A program made the position numbers and the translations under genes. From Actinomadura livida (lineage in GTDB: Bacteria > Actinomycetota > Actinomycetes > Streptosporangiales > Streptosporangiaceae), in contig NZ_BMRO01000012.1 in the NCBI RefSeq assembly GCF_014648675.1, positions 61,318 to 125,317 of the forward strand: a stretch of 64,000 nt of DNA, written 5' to 3'. Positions 17,327 to 25,924 of the stretch are shown piece by piece (position 1 is the stretch's first letter; each line of letters begins with the position of its first letter). Below the pieces are notes generated by a model that saw nothing but the letters and a program-made list of their open reading frames with translations, had not been told where the DNA came from and did no database searches.

Positions 17327-18223
17327 ATGGCGGAAGTCGAAGTGATCGAGGTCGGCCCTCGGGACGGGCTGCAGAACGAGGCCGCGATCCTCCCGGCCGC
17401 CGACAAGGTGCGGCTCATCGAGCGCAGCATCGCCGCGGGGCTGCGCCGGATCGAGGCCGTCAGCTTCGTCAACCCCAAGCGGGTGCCGCAGATGGCCGAC
17501 GCCGAAGCGGTGATGGAGGGCGTCCCACGCGTCGACGGCGTCAGCTACGCCGGCCTCGTCCTCAACCCGCGGGGGCTCGACCGGGCGCTGGCGACCGGGG
17601 TCGACGAGGTCAACGTCGTGGTCGTGTCGACGGACGAGTTCAGCCGGCGCAACCAGGGCTGCACGGTCGACGAGGGCGTCGCCAACTGGGCCGCCATCGC
17701 CGCGAGGGCCCACGAGGCCGGGCTCTTCGTCTCGGTCACCCTCGCCGCCTCGTTCGGCTGCCCCTTCGAGGGCGAGGTGCCGGCCGACAAGGTCCTCGAC
17801 CTCGTCCGGCGGATCACCGAGAGCGAGCCCCCGGACGAGATCGCCATCGCCGACACGATCGGCGTCGGCGTCCCCGCCCAGGTCCGCACCCTCCTGGAGG
17901 GCGCCGGGGAGATCGCCCCGGACATCCCGCTGCGCTGCCATTTCCACAACACCCGCAACACCGGGTACGCCAACGCCCTCACCGCGCTCGACCACGGGGT
18001 GAGCGCGCTGGACGCCAGCACCGGCGGGTTCGGCGGCTGCCCCTTCGCGCCCGCCGCCACCGGCAACATCGCGACCGAGGACCTCGTGTACGCCCTGGAC
18101 CGCAGCGGCGTACCGACCGGCGTGGAGATCGCCCAGGTGACCGAGACGGCCGCCTGGCTGTCCGACCGCCTGGACAGCCCGGTGCAGGCCCTCCTAGGCC
18201 GCGCAGGCCCCTTCCCCACCTAA
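17327..18223 (+). CDS. hydroxymethylglutaryl-CoA lyase-like enzyme
   Basis: The 298-residue TIM-barrel enzyme belongs to the HMG-CoA lyase branch of the HMGL/isopropylmalate-synthase family. It cleaves a 3-hydroxy-3-methylacyl-CoA into acetyl-CoA or a related thioester plus a keto acid. It begins with the catalytic EVGPRDGLQNE, has AASFGCPFEG, the metal-binding HFHNTRNTG and the glycine-rich loop GGFGGCPFAPAATGN whose cysteine is the HMG-CoA lyase active-site residue. The ATG at 17327 follows AAGGGGA. It is divergent from gntR and shares the operator region, so substrate induction should turn on both sides together. Related citramalyl-CoA-type substrates are an alternative. Confidence 0.88.
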   Translation: MAEVEVIEVGPRDGLQNEAAILPAADKVRLIERSIAAGLRRIEAVSFVNPKRVPQMADAEAVMEGVPRVDGVSYAGLVLNPRGLDRALATGVDEVNVVVVSTDEFSRRNQGCTVDEGVANWAAIAARAHEAGLFVSVTLAASFGCPFEGEVPADKVLDLVRRITESEPPDEIAIADTIGVGVPAQVRTLLEGAGEIAPDIPLRCHFHNTRNTGYANALTALDHGVSALDASTGGFGGCPFAPAATGNIATEDLVYALDRSGVPTGVEIAQVTETAAWLSDRLDSPVQALLGRAGPFPT

Positions 18224-18238
18224 CCCCCACCAAGTTTC

Positions 18239-18300
18239 GTCGACTTGCGGCGTGTTGTTGTTACGGAGCGCTCCATAACAACAACACGCCGCAAGTCGAC
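18239..18300. repeat. 62-bp near-perfect palindrome
   Basis: The two 31-bp arms (18239-18269 and 18270-18300) are exact inverted copies except for one mismatch at 18264/18275. The arms start with GTCGACTTGCGGCG and contain the A+T-rich GTTGTTGTTA, with GGAGC|GCTCC in the centre. It begins 15 bases after the lyase stop, so it could end that transcript, but it is far longer and more perfect than the other terminators here and has no loop of its own. It may be a mobile palindromic repeat. No second copy is seen in the window. Confidence 0.9.
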
Positions 18301-18350
18301 GGGGTTTCGGGCGGGGGTCGCTACGGTGGTCCGAAATTGGAGGGACGGTC

Positions 18351-19910
18351 ATGGCGCGTTCGTGGTGGGGCTGGGGGAACGTCGAGGACGCCGTCAGCGG
18401 CGCGGAACTGGAGTCGCTGCTCTCGCGGGTGCGCGCCCTGACGTCCGGGGAGCTGACCGGGCACGAGCCGCCGGACGTCGGCTCGCTCGACCTGCCGGCC
18501 CCCAGGGTGAGCCCGCCGGAGGCGCTCGCCGCGCTGTGCTCCGCCGACCCTGCCGACCGCGCCGCCCACGCGCACGGCAAGGCGTTCCGGGACGTGGTCC
18601 GCAACCTGCACGGCGACCTGCGGCACGTGCCCGACCTCGTCGCCCGGCCCCGCGACGAGACGGACCTGGTCGACCTGCTCGACTGGTGCACCCGCGACGG
18701 GATCGCCGTGATCCCGTACGGCGGGGGCAGTTCCGTGGTCGGCGGCGTCGAGCCGCGGTTCGAGGACCGTCCCGCGGTGACGGTCGATCTCGCGCAGCTG
18801 GACGGTGTCCTGGAGGTCGACCCGGTGAGCCGCGCCGCCCGCGTCCAGGCGGGTGTGTTCGGGCCGCGGCTCGAAGCGGGGCTCAGGCCGCACGGGCTGA
18901 CGCTGCGGCACTTCCCGCAGTCGTTCGAGTTCTCCACGCTCGGCGGCTGGCTGGCCACCCGCTCCGGCGGCCACTACGCGACCCTCTACACCCACATCGA
19001 CGACATGGTCGAGTCGATGCGCGTGGTCACGCCGGCCGGGGTCGCCGAGTCGCGGCGGCTGCCCGGCTCGGGCGCCGGACCGGCCCCGGACCGGCTGTTC
19101 CTCGGCAGCGAGGGCGCTCTCGGGATCATCACCGAGGCTTGGATGCGGGTCCAGGAGCGGCCGCGCTGGCGGGCCAGGGCGTCCGTCCGGTTCGCCGATT
19201 ACACCGCCGCGGTGGCGGCGACCCGGGCGGTCGCGCAGAGCGGGCTGCACCCGGCGAACTGCCGGCTGCTCGACGCCGCCGAAGCGCTGATCAACACGGG
19301 CGTCGCCGTGGAGGGCGGCGTGCTGCTGCTGGCGTTCGAGTCCGCCGGCCACCCGGTCCAGGCGTCCCTCGACCGGGCCCTTGAGCTGTGCCGCGACCAC
19401 GGCGGCGAGGTCCGGGAGGAGCCCGCCGGAGAGAGCACCGGCGACACCTGGCGGTCGTCGTTCCTGCGGATGCCCTACCAGCGGGACGCGCTGGCCCGGC
19501 ACGCGGTGATCGCCGAGACGTTCGAGACGGCGTGCACCTGGGACCGGTTCGCGGAGCTGCACGCCGCCGTCACCGACGCCGCCCGGAAGGCGGTCCGCGC
19601 GGTCGCGGGCGACGGTGTCGTGACGTGCCGGTTCACCCACGTCTACCCGGACGGCCCGGCGCCGTACTTCGGCGTCTACGCGCCCGGCCGCTGGGGCGGC
19701 ATGGTCGCCCAGTGGGACGAGATCAAGGCCGCGGTGTCGGAGGCGATCGCCGCGAGCGGCGGCACGATCACCCACCACCACGCGGTCGGCCGCGACCACC
19801 GCCCCTGGTACGACCGGCAGCGCCCCGGCCCGTTCGCCGCCGCGCTGACCGCCGCCAAGTCCGCGCTGGACCCGTCCGGCGTCCTCAACCCCGGCGTCCT
19901 CATCCCCTAG
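18351..19910 (+). CDS. FAD-linked oxidase, alkyldihydroxyacetonephosphate synthase-like
   Basis: The 519-residue flavoprotein is of the vanillyl-alcohol-oxidase family. The FAD-binding part has IPYGGGSSVVGGVEP and GGWLATRSGGHYATLYTHID, which are hallmarks of alkylglycerone-phosphate synthase, followed by SEGALGIITEAWM. The C-terminal cap has the histidine-rich THHHAVGRDH loop and ends DPSGVLNPGVL. AGPS exchanges an acyl for an alkyl chain in ether-lipid synthesis; bacterial homologues are often of unproven function and may be oxidases of hydroxy acids. It starts ATG 18351 after GGAGGGACGGTC. Its 3' end overlaps the convergent dehydratase gene by 11 bases. Confidence 0.8.
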   Translation: MARSWWGWGNVEDAVSGAELESLLSRVRALTSGELTGHEPPDVGSLDLPAPRVSPPEALAALCSADPADRAAHAHGKAFRDVVRNLHGDLRHVPDLVARPRDETDLVDLLDWCTRDGIAVIPYGGGSSVVGGVEPRFEDRPAVTVDLAQLDGVLEVDPVSRAARVQAGVFGPRLEAGLRPHGLTLRHFPQSFEFSTLGGWLATRSGGHYATLYTHIDDMVESMRVVTPAGVAESRRLPGSGAGPAPDRLFLGSEGALGIITEAWMRVQERPRWRARASVRFADYTAAVAATRAVAQSGLHPANCRLLDAAEALINTGVAVEGGVLLLAFESAGHPVQASLDRALELCRDHGGEVREEPAGESTGDTWRSSFLRMPYQRDALARHAVIAETFETACTWDRFAELHAAVTDAARKAVRAVAGDGVVTCRFTHVYPDGPAPYFGVYAPGRWGGMVAQWDEIKAAVSEAIAASGGTITHHHAVGRDHRPWYDRQRPGPFAAALTAAKSALDPSGVLNPGVLIP

Positions 19911-21750
19911 CGCAGGAGTGGGCCGCGCGGTGGGCGGCCATGCGGACGGGCGCGTTGGCGGTGCCGTAGCCGTGGTAGCCGGGAGACCGCTGCACGAACT
20001 CGAAGAAGACCCGCGATCCGAGGATCGGGGTGCAGAGGTGGAAGTACTCGGCGTCGCCGTCCCGGTCGTAGAACACGTTGTGCTCGCGCAGCGCGGCGAG
20101 CAGCCCGGGGTCGAGCGCGAGCCGGGCGTCCAGGTCGTCGTAGTAGTTCGCCGGGACGTCCAGGACCGGGGCGCCGCGCTCGCGCAGCGCCCGCGCGGTG
20201 CGGAAGATGTCGCCGGTCGCGAACACCACGTGCTGGGGGTCGGGGACGGCCGGCGCCCAGGAGCCGCGCCGCAGCACGGTGCCGTCGAGCAGGAGGCGCA
20301 GCCTGCGGCGCGGGTCGGTGACGGCCCGGCTGCGGACGAGCCCGAACGGCGCGGCGAGTTCGGCGTCGTGCTCGGGCGCGAGGCCGAACAGCGAGCGGTA
20401 GAAGAGGGTCGCCTCGTCGAACGCGTCGAAGGGCTGCGCGAGCCCGAGGTGGTCGATCGCGGTGATGCCGGTCCGGCCCGGGCCCGGGGAGCCGGAGAGG
20501 ATGAAGTCGCCGAGCCAGCCGTCCGCGGCGCCGGTCCGGCAGAAGAAGACGGCGGTGCCGTCCGGGGCGGCCACCGACGTCAGGTCGGCCTCGGCCGCGC
20601 CGCGGGTCCGCGGCAGCGCGGGGGCCAGCAGCGCAGTGGCGCGCCGCGCCGCGCCCTCGGGGTCGCCGGTCTCGACGGCGAAGGCGCCGATCGCGGCCCG
20701 GGACGAGCCGGTGGCGTTGAGCAGGACCCGTGCGTCGCCCTGCTGCCAGAGCTCCACCGGCTTGGACCGGTGCTGCCCGATGTGCGCGAACCCGGTGGCG
20801 GCGAGCGTCCGGGCCACCTCGGTGCCGGACTCGGCGTCGACCGCCAGCTCCACGAACGCGAACCCCTCCGGCGCGGGGGCGGGCGGGGGCGGCTCGGCGA
20901 AGCGGCGGGCCTCCGCGGTGTCCGCTGTCGCGGGGGCGCGGCGGACGCACGCCTCCTCGAGCACGATCAGGGAGCGCATCGCGTCGACGGCCGCGCGGCC
21001 CGGGGGCGCCTGCCGGAAGACGTCGTTGAAGACCTCCAGCGACAGCGGGCCCTCGTAGCCGGCCGCGAGCACGCGCGAGGTGAATCCGGCGAGGTCGAAC
21101 GCGCCCTGCCCGGGGAAGAGCCGGTGGTGGCGGCTCCACTGGAGCACGTCCATGCGCATGTGCGGGGCGTCCGCGAGCTGGAGGAAGAAGAGCTTCTCGG
21201 CGGGGAACTCCGTGATGCCCGCGATGTCGCCGCCGCGTGACAGCACGTGGAAGCTGTCGAGGCACAGCCCCACCGCGGGGTGGTCGGCCCGCAGGACGAG
21301 TTCCGCCGACCGCTCCCACGTCCGGACGTGCTTCCCCCAGGCCAGGGCCTCGTAGGCGACCCGCACGCCGTGTTCGGCGGCCAGCTCGCCGAGGGCGCGC
21401 AGCTGCGCGGCGGCAAGGGCGTCGTCATCGACGGCCTCGGGCGCGACCGACGAGCACACGAGGACGGTGTCGGCGCCGAGCCGCCGCGCCAGCGCGAACT
21501 TGTGCGCCGCCCTGCGCAGGTTGCGCCGGTGCAGCTCCTCCGGGACGGCCTCGAAGTCACGGAACGGCTGGTAGAGCTCGACCGCCAGGCCGAGGTCGGC
21601 GCAGCGTCCCGCGATCTCCTCGGGGGTGAGCGGGCAGGCGAGCAGGTCGTTCTCGAAGATCTCGACGCCGTCGAACCCGGCGCCCGCGGCCGCGGCCAGC
21701 TTGTCCTCCAGCGTGCCGGACAGGCACACCGTCGCGATCGACCGTCGCAT
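19900..21750 (-). CDS. quiC: 3-dehydroshikimate dehydratase, QuiC/AsbF-HPPD fusion type
   Basis: The 616-residue protein has two domains. Residues 1-270 are a sugar-phosphate-isomerase TIM barrel (MRRSIATVCLSGTLEDKLAAA, the EALAWG and CLDSFHVLSR metal-site runs) that dehydrates 3-dehydroshikimate to protocatechuate. Residues about 300-616 are a 4-hydroxyphenylpyruvate-dioxygenase-like VOC region that retains the metal ligands His (AIDHLGL), His (QHVVFATGD) and Glu (FFEFVQR). This bipartite layout is that of pseudomonad QuiC. It is the last gene of an operon with a TRAP transporter and a zinc dehydrogenase, so it probably handles imported quinate or shikimate derivatives. Confidence 0.88.
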   Translation of the reverse strand: MRRSIATVCLSGTLEDKLAAAAGAGFDGVEIFENDLLACPLTPEEIAGRCADLGLAVELYQPFRDFEAVPEELHRRNLRRAAHKFALARRLGADTVLVCSSVAPEAVDDDALAAAQLRALGELAAEHGVRVAYEALAWGKHVRTWERSAELVLRADHPAVGLCLDSFHVLSRGGDIAGITEFPAEKLFFLQLADAPHMRMDVLQWSRHHRLFPGQGAFDLAGFTSRVLAAGYEGPLSLEVFNDVFRQAPPGRAAVDAMRSLIVLEEACVRRAPATADTAEARRFAEPPPPAPAPEGFAFVELAVDAESGTEVARTLAATGFAHIGQHRSKPVELWQQGDARVLLNATGSSRAAIGAFAVETGDPEGAARRATALLAPALPRTRGAAEADLTSVAAPDGTAVFFCRTGAADGWLGDFILSGSPGPGRTGITAIDHLGLAQPFDAFDEATLFYRSLFGLAPEHDAELAAPFGLVRSRAVTDPRRRLRLLLDGTVLRRGSWAPAVPDPQHVVFATGDIFRTARALRERGAPVLDVPANYYDDLDARLALDPGLLAALREHNVFYDRDGDAEYFHLCTPILGSRVFFEFVQRSPGYHGYGTANAPVRMAAHRAAHSCARG

Positions 21751-21855
21751 GGGGCGTTCCTCCGTTCCCGGGCGGCCGGTTCAGGTCGGTGCCCGGCTCA
21801 CCGGCCGCCGCGGGGGCGGTCCCGGGGGCGGTCGCGGCGAGCCGGGCGCGGGCGG

Positions 21856-22863
21856 TCAGGGGGCGGTGGAGCGGATCATCTTGAACAGCTCGGCCTGCTC
21901 CCCTTCGAGGGTCTCGCCGAAGTACTTCCTGGCCTTCTCGGCGAAGGCGGTGCGGTCGACGTCCTCGACGACCGCGGGCTCGCCCTTGCCCTTCCACTCG
22001 GCGAGGATCTTCTTCTCGTCCTCCTCGATGCACTTGCGGTTGCCCGCCCGGGTCTCCGAGACGGCCTTCTGCAGCGCCGCCTGCTGCTCGGTGCTCAGCT
22101 TCTTCCAGCTGCCGTCGTTGATGACGATCATCTGGGAGCCGGTCTGGTGGCCGGTGAGGCTGACGTGGGTCTGCACCTCGTCGAGGCTCTTCTCGGCGAT
22201 CGTCGGGATCGGGTTCTCCTGCCCGTCGATGATCTTGCGCTGGAGGCTGAGGTACAGCTCCTCGAACGCGACCGCGGTGGGCTTGGCGCCGATCGCCTTG
22301 GCGTTCTCCAGGTAGACCTTGGAGTCGGGGAACCGCATCCGCAGCCCCTTGAAGTCGCCGGGCTCGCGGATCGGGGAGTTGGCGCTGAAGTGCCGCATCC
22401 CGAAGAACCAGACGTCCAGGATGCGGGTGCCGGTGGCCTCGGCGAACTCCGCCTTCAGGCGCTTGCCCTGCTCCCCGTCGAAGAAGGAGAACAGGTGGTC
22501 CGGCCCGTCGAACACGTAGGCCATGTCCAGGACGCCGATCGGGGCGTGGCTCGCGGCCAGCGCGGACGAGCCCTGCACGTCCATGTCGAGGTCGCCGGAC
22601 CTGACGGAGGTGAAGCGCGTGGCGTCGTTGCCGAGCTGGCTGTTCGGGAACGTCTCGATCTTCACGCCTAGGTCCTGGCCGTTGACCGCGTCGGCGACGG
22701 CCTGGATGCCGCAGCGGCTGTGCGGATGCTGGGTGGTGTAGCTGTTGGCGAACGACAGCGTGACCGTCCCGCCGTCGTCGCCGCTGTTCATCGCGCTGCA
22801 GCCGGCCGCCAGGACCGACGCGGCGGCCAGGACCGCCAGTCTCACGGTGGGTGTTCTAGCCAT
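21856..22863 (-). CDS. TRAP transporter solute-binding protein DctP
   Basis: The 335-residue lipoprotein captures an organic acid outside the membrane for a TRAP importer. The signal peptide ends in the lipobox LAAGC (Cys22), followed by an acidic linker and a DctP fold with LSFANSYTTQHPH, FPNSQLGND, GLRMRFPDSKVY (with the substrate-carboxylate Arg) and QENPIPTI. It lies 60 bases after dctM and 105 bases before quiC. The neighbouring dehydratase and dehydrogenase suggest a hydroaromatic acid such as quinate, shikimate or dehydroshikimate as ligand (inference). Confidence 0.93.
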   Translation of the reverse strand: MARTPTVRLAVLAAASVLAAGCSAMNSGDDGGTVTLSFANSYTTQHPHSRCGIQAVADAVNGQDLGVKIETFPNSQLGNDATRFTSVRSGDLDMDVQGSSALAASHAPIGVLDMAYVFDGPDHLFSFFDGEQGKRLKAEFAEATGTRILDVWFFGMRHFSANSPIREPGDFKGLRMRFPDSKVYLENAKAIGAKPTAVAFEELYLSLQRKIIDGQENPIPTIAEKSLDEVQTHVSLTGHQTGSQMIVINDGSWKKLSTEQQAALQKAVSETRAGNRKCIEEDEKKILAEWKGKGEPAVVEDVDRTAFAEKARKYFGETLEGEQAELFKMIRSTAP

Positions 22864-22923
22864 CTGCCTTGCTCCTCACGGGGGTGGGGGTATCGGGTCG
22901 CGGGTGGTGACGGGCCCGGGTCG

Positions 22924-24198
22924 CTACAGGCCGAGCAGCCGGGGCAGGAAGGTGACGATCGAGGGCACGAACGTCACCAGCAGCAGGACGACCAGCAGCG
23001 GGAGCAGGAACGGGAGGGTGCCGCGGAAGACCTCGTGGACCGGCATCCGCGCGACCGGGCTCATCACGTAGAGCACCGCGCCGATCGGCGGGGTGAGCAG
23101 CCCGATCATCAGGTTCATGATGATGATCACCCCGAAGTGCATGGGGTCGACGCCGAACTCGGCGGCGATCGGCAGCAGGATCGGCACCGTGATCACCAGG
23201 ACGGAGATGCCCTCCAGGATGGCGCCCAGCAGGATCATCAGCACGTTGACCAGCAGCAGGAACACGAGCGCGTTGTCGGTGAGGCCGAGCATCGTCTCGG
23301 AGATGTGCTGGGGGACCCGCTCCCGGGCGAGGATCCAGGCGAGCAGCCCGGACGCGCCGACGATCAGGGTGATCGACGCGGTGGTCGCCGCGGTCTCCTT
23401 CGCGATGGGGAACAGGTCCCGCCAGGTGATGCGGCGGTAGGCGGCGCCGAGGACGAGCACGTAGGCGGCGCCGACCGCCGCCGCCTCGGTCGGCGTGAAC
23501 CAGCCGCCGAGGATGCCGCCCAGGATGATCACGGGCGCGCCCAGCGGGCCGATGACGCGCACCCCCGTGCGGCGGAGCACCTCCCAGGAGAAGGGCTCGC
23601 CGCGCAGGTCGCTCCGGCGGCGCAGCAGGAAGTACACGGCGGCGGCCAGGCCCATCGCCATGAGGAACGCGGGGGCGACCGAGGCGGCGAACAGCGCCCC
23701 GGTCGACACTCCGGCGATGCCGGCGTAGACGACCGCGGGGATGCTGGGCGGCATGACCGGCCCGAGCAGGCTGGACGCGGCGCTGATGCCCACGGCGAAC
23801 CGGGGCGGGTAGCCGTTGCGGGTCATCGCGGGGACCTCGACCTTGCCGAGGCCGGCGGCGTCGGCGAGCGCCGAGCCGCTCATCCAGGAGAACCCCAGGC
23901 TCACCCCGATGTTGACGTAGCCGAGGCTGCCCCTGACCCGGCCGATGGCGGCGAGCGCGAAGTCGAACAGCCGGTCGGCGATGCCGGCGTGGTTGGCGAC
24001 AACGCCGAGCAGGATGAAGAGCGGGACGGCCAGCAGCGGGAAGCTGTTCACGGCCTCGGTGGCCTGCCGGACGCTCAGCCCCGCCGAGTAGCCCTCGAAG
24101 GAGACGTAGGTGAGGCACGGCCCGAGCAGCGCGAACGCCACGGGGACCCGCAGCAGCAGGAGCGCGGCGATGGCCGCGCCGAGGAGCACCATGCTCAT
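22924..24198 (-). CDS. TRAP transporter large permease DctM
   Basis: The 424-residue membrane protein is the ion-coupled permease of the TRAP system. It has about twelve hydrophobic segments, including the SGSALADAAGLGKVEVPAM region, MPPSIPAVVYAGIAG, and the C-terminal MIGLLTPPIGAVLYVMSPVA, all typical of DctM. It overlaps dctQ by 4 bases (ATGA at 24195-24198). Uptake would be driven by sodium or protons. Confidence 0.95.
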   Translation of the reverse strand: MSMVLLGAAIAALLLLRVPVAFALLGPCLTYVSFEGYSAGLSVRQATEAVNSFPLLAVPLFILLGVVANHAGIADRLFDFALAAIGRVRGSLGYVNIGVSLGFSWMSGSALADAAGLGKVEVPAMTRNGYPPRFAVGISAASSLLGPVMPPSIPAVVYAGIAGVSTGALFAASVAPAFLMAMGLAAAVYFLLRRRSDLRGEPFSWEVLRRTGVRVIGPLGAPVIILGGILGGWFTPTEAAAVGAAYVLVLGAAYRRITWRDLFPIAKETAATTASITLIVGASGLLAWILARERVPQHISETMLGLTDNALVFLLLVNVLMILLGAILEGISVLVITVPILLPIAAEFGVDPMHFGVIIIMNLMIGLLTPPIGAVLYVMSPVARMPVHEVFRGTLPFLLPLLVVLLLVTFVPSIVTFLPRLLGL

Positions 24199-24749
24199 GT
24201 CTCATCCGCCTCGTGCGTCGGGTGGGTCTCGTCCGCCGGGCCGGGTTCGTCCATCTCCGGCTCCGGCCGGAAGATCGCGACGACCGAGCGGACGATCGTG
24301 AGGAGCAGCCCGGCGAGCGGGATCAGGTAGAAGAAGCGCATCGGCATGCCGAGTGCGGGCGACGTCTGCCCGTCGTCTTCCATCACCAGCACCCACGCCT
24401 CGTAGAGGAGGTTGAGGCAGACGATCGCGACGGTGACGTTGGCGACGATGCCGACGAGGCGCAGCAGCCGGGGCCCGGCGACGATGTCGACCAGTTTCAG
24501 CGCGATGTGGCCGTCGCGCGCGGCGAGGTAGCCCGACATGGCGAAGGTGAGCCAGACGAAGGCGAACCGCGCGAGCTCGCCCGTCCACACCCAGCCCCCG
24601 CTGGGCAGGTAGCGCTGCACGGCCTGCAGCAGCGTGAGCAGGCCGATCACCGCGAGCAGCACGCTGCCGGTGACGGCCTCGGCCGTGGACAGCGCCCGCA
24701 GGAGGCGGCCGGGACGGCGGCCCGGCGGCGCGGCGGCGGCAGAGGTCAT
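24195..24749 (-). CDS. TRAP transporter small permease DctQ
   Basis: The 184-residue, four-helix membrane protein pairs with DctM. It has the WTGELARFAFVWLTFAMSGY motif of DctQ, flanked by helices at about 30-50 and 95-160, and an acidic cytoplasmic tail. Its ATG overlaps the stop of the preceding dehydrogenase gene by four bases, so all genes from 25756 down to 22924 are translationally coupled. Confidence 0.92.
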   Translation of the reverse strand: MTSAAAAPPGRRPGRLLRALSTAEAVTGSVLLAVIGLLTLLQAVQRYLPSGGWVWTGELARFAFVWLTFAMSGYLAARDGHIALKLVDIVAGPRLLRLVGIVANVTVAIVCLNLLYEAWVLVMEDDGQTSPALGMPMRFFYLIPLAGLLLTIVRSVVAIFRPEPEMDEPGPADETHPTHEADET

Positions 24750-25756
24750 CGGGGGTCCTCTCCCCAGTCGGACAGGTCGATCCAGGTCTTGCCGGGGGCC
24801 GTCCGGGCCTCGGCGAAGGCGCGTTCGGCCTGGGCCGGAGGCACGCCCGGGCGCAGCAGCCCGGCGAGCCGGGGCGCCGCCCCGGCGGCCGCCGCGACGG
24901 TCGCGGCGAAGTCGTCCGGGTGGTCGTAGATGAGGGAGCCGCGGACCTGGAGCTGCCGCCGGGTCAGCTCCATCGTCGACAGCCCGACCGGTTCGCCGCT
25001 CATGCCGATCACCATGACGGTCCCGCCGGTCGCGACTCTATGGGCCGAGGTCTCCCAGGCCGCGGGGACCCCGGCGGTGTCGAACACGAACGGGAAGGCG
25101 CGTCCGCCGTCCGGCGGGACGGGCCGGGCCCCGATCCGCTCGGCCACCGCGACCCGGTCGGCGCGCGGGTCGGTGACGTACACGCGGGCCCCGGCCTCGG
25201 CGAGCGACAGGCAGGTGAGCAGGCCCTGCGATCCGGCGCCGACGACCAGGCAGTCGGTGCCCGGGGCCACGCCGGCGCGGCGGACCGCCGACCGGGCGAC
25301 CGCGAACGGCTCGACGCACGCCAGCACCTCGGCGCCCACCTCGCCACCGGGCGCGGCGGGCAGCGGCCAGGCGAACCGCGCGGGGACGGCGACCCGTTCG
25401 GCGAGCAGCCCCGGGACCGTGATGCCGGGGCTCAGCCGGTTCTCGCACCCGGACGTCATGCCGCGGGCGCACGGCGGGCAGGAGAAGCAGCAGTAGTTGG
25501 GCTCCACCACCACCCGCTGGCCCACCCGGCGGTCGCGGACGTCCGGCCCCACGGCGACGATCCGGCCGCCGCCCTCGTGTCCCGGCACCCAGGGCAGCGC
25601 GGGCGTGGGGCGGGTGCCGTCGTGGACGCCGAGGTCCGACCCGCACAGGCCGACCGCCCCCATCTCGACGACCACGTCCTGCCGCCCGGGTTCCGGTTCG
25701 GCCCAGGAGTCCACGACCTCGATGCGCCGTGGTCCGGTCAGCACGATCGCCCGCAT
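24746..25756 (-). CDS. zinc-dependent medium-chain dehydrogenase
   Basis: The 336-residue NAD(P)-dependent alcohol dehydrogenase is of the threonine/sorbitol-dehydrogenase branch. The catalytic zinc site is CGSD plus the GHEGGG histidine. The structural zinc lobe has the cysteines of NYCCFSCPPCARGMTSGC, and the Rossmann loop is VVGAGSQGLL. It is the first gene of the operon and is coupled to dctQ. With the TRAP importer and QuiC it could oxidise an imported polyol acid such as quinate to the 3-dehydro form. That role is inferred; classical quinate dehydrogenases are of another family. Confidence 0.85.
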   Translation of the reverse strand: MRAIVLTGPRRIEVVDSWAEPEPGRQDVVVEMGAVGLCGSDLGVHDGTRPTPALPWVPGHEGGGRIVAVGPDVRDRRVGQRVVVEPNYCCFSCPPCARGMTSGCENRLSPGITVPGLLAERVAVPARFAWPLPAAPGGEVGAEVLACVEPFAVARSAVRRAGVAPGTDCLVVGAGSQGLLTCLSLAEAGARVYVTDPRADRVAVAERIGARPVPPDGGRAFPFVFDTAGVPAAWETSAHRVATGGTVMVIGMSGEPVGLSTMELTRRQLQVRGSLIYDHPDDFAATVAAAAGAAPRLAGLLRPGVPPAQAERAFAEARTAPGKTWIDLSDWGEDPR

Positions 25757-25851
25757 GTGATCCGTTCTTCGCTCGCGGGTGGCGGGCCGCGTTGTGACCC
25801 CCACCACATGTCTGCAATGTGCCGTTGACACTAAAATGGCTGGTCGCGGGA

Positions 25852-25867
25852 TGGCAAGCGGTTGCCA
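25852..25867. promoter_or_regulatory. LacI-type operator in the divergent promoter region
   Basis: A 16-bp site with perfect arms TGGCAA...TTGCCA around GCGG contains the GCAA-N-CG-N-TTGC core of LacI/GalR operators. It lies between the dehydrogenase operon (start 25756, minus) and lacI (start 25925, plus). A TTGACA (25825-25830) upstream on the plus strand could be the -35 of the regulator gene, and TTGCCA within the operator could be the -35 of the minus-strand operon. Confidence 0.7.
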
Positions 25868-25924
25868 AAAGTTTCCATCTGCGAGACTGTCCCGGCGCAC
25901 GCGGACCGAGCGGAGGGGCGGCGG

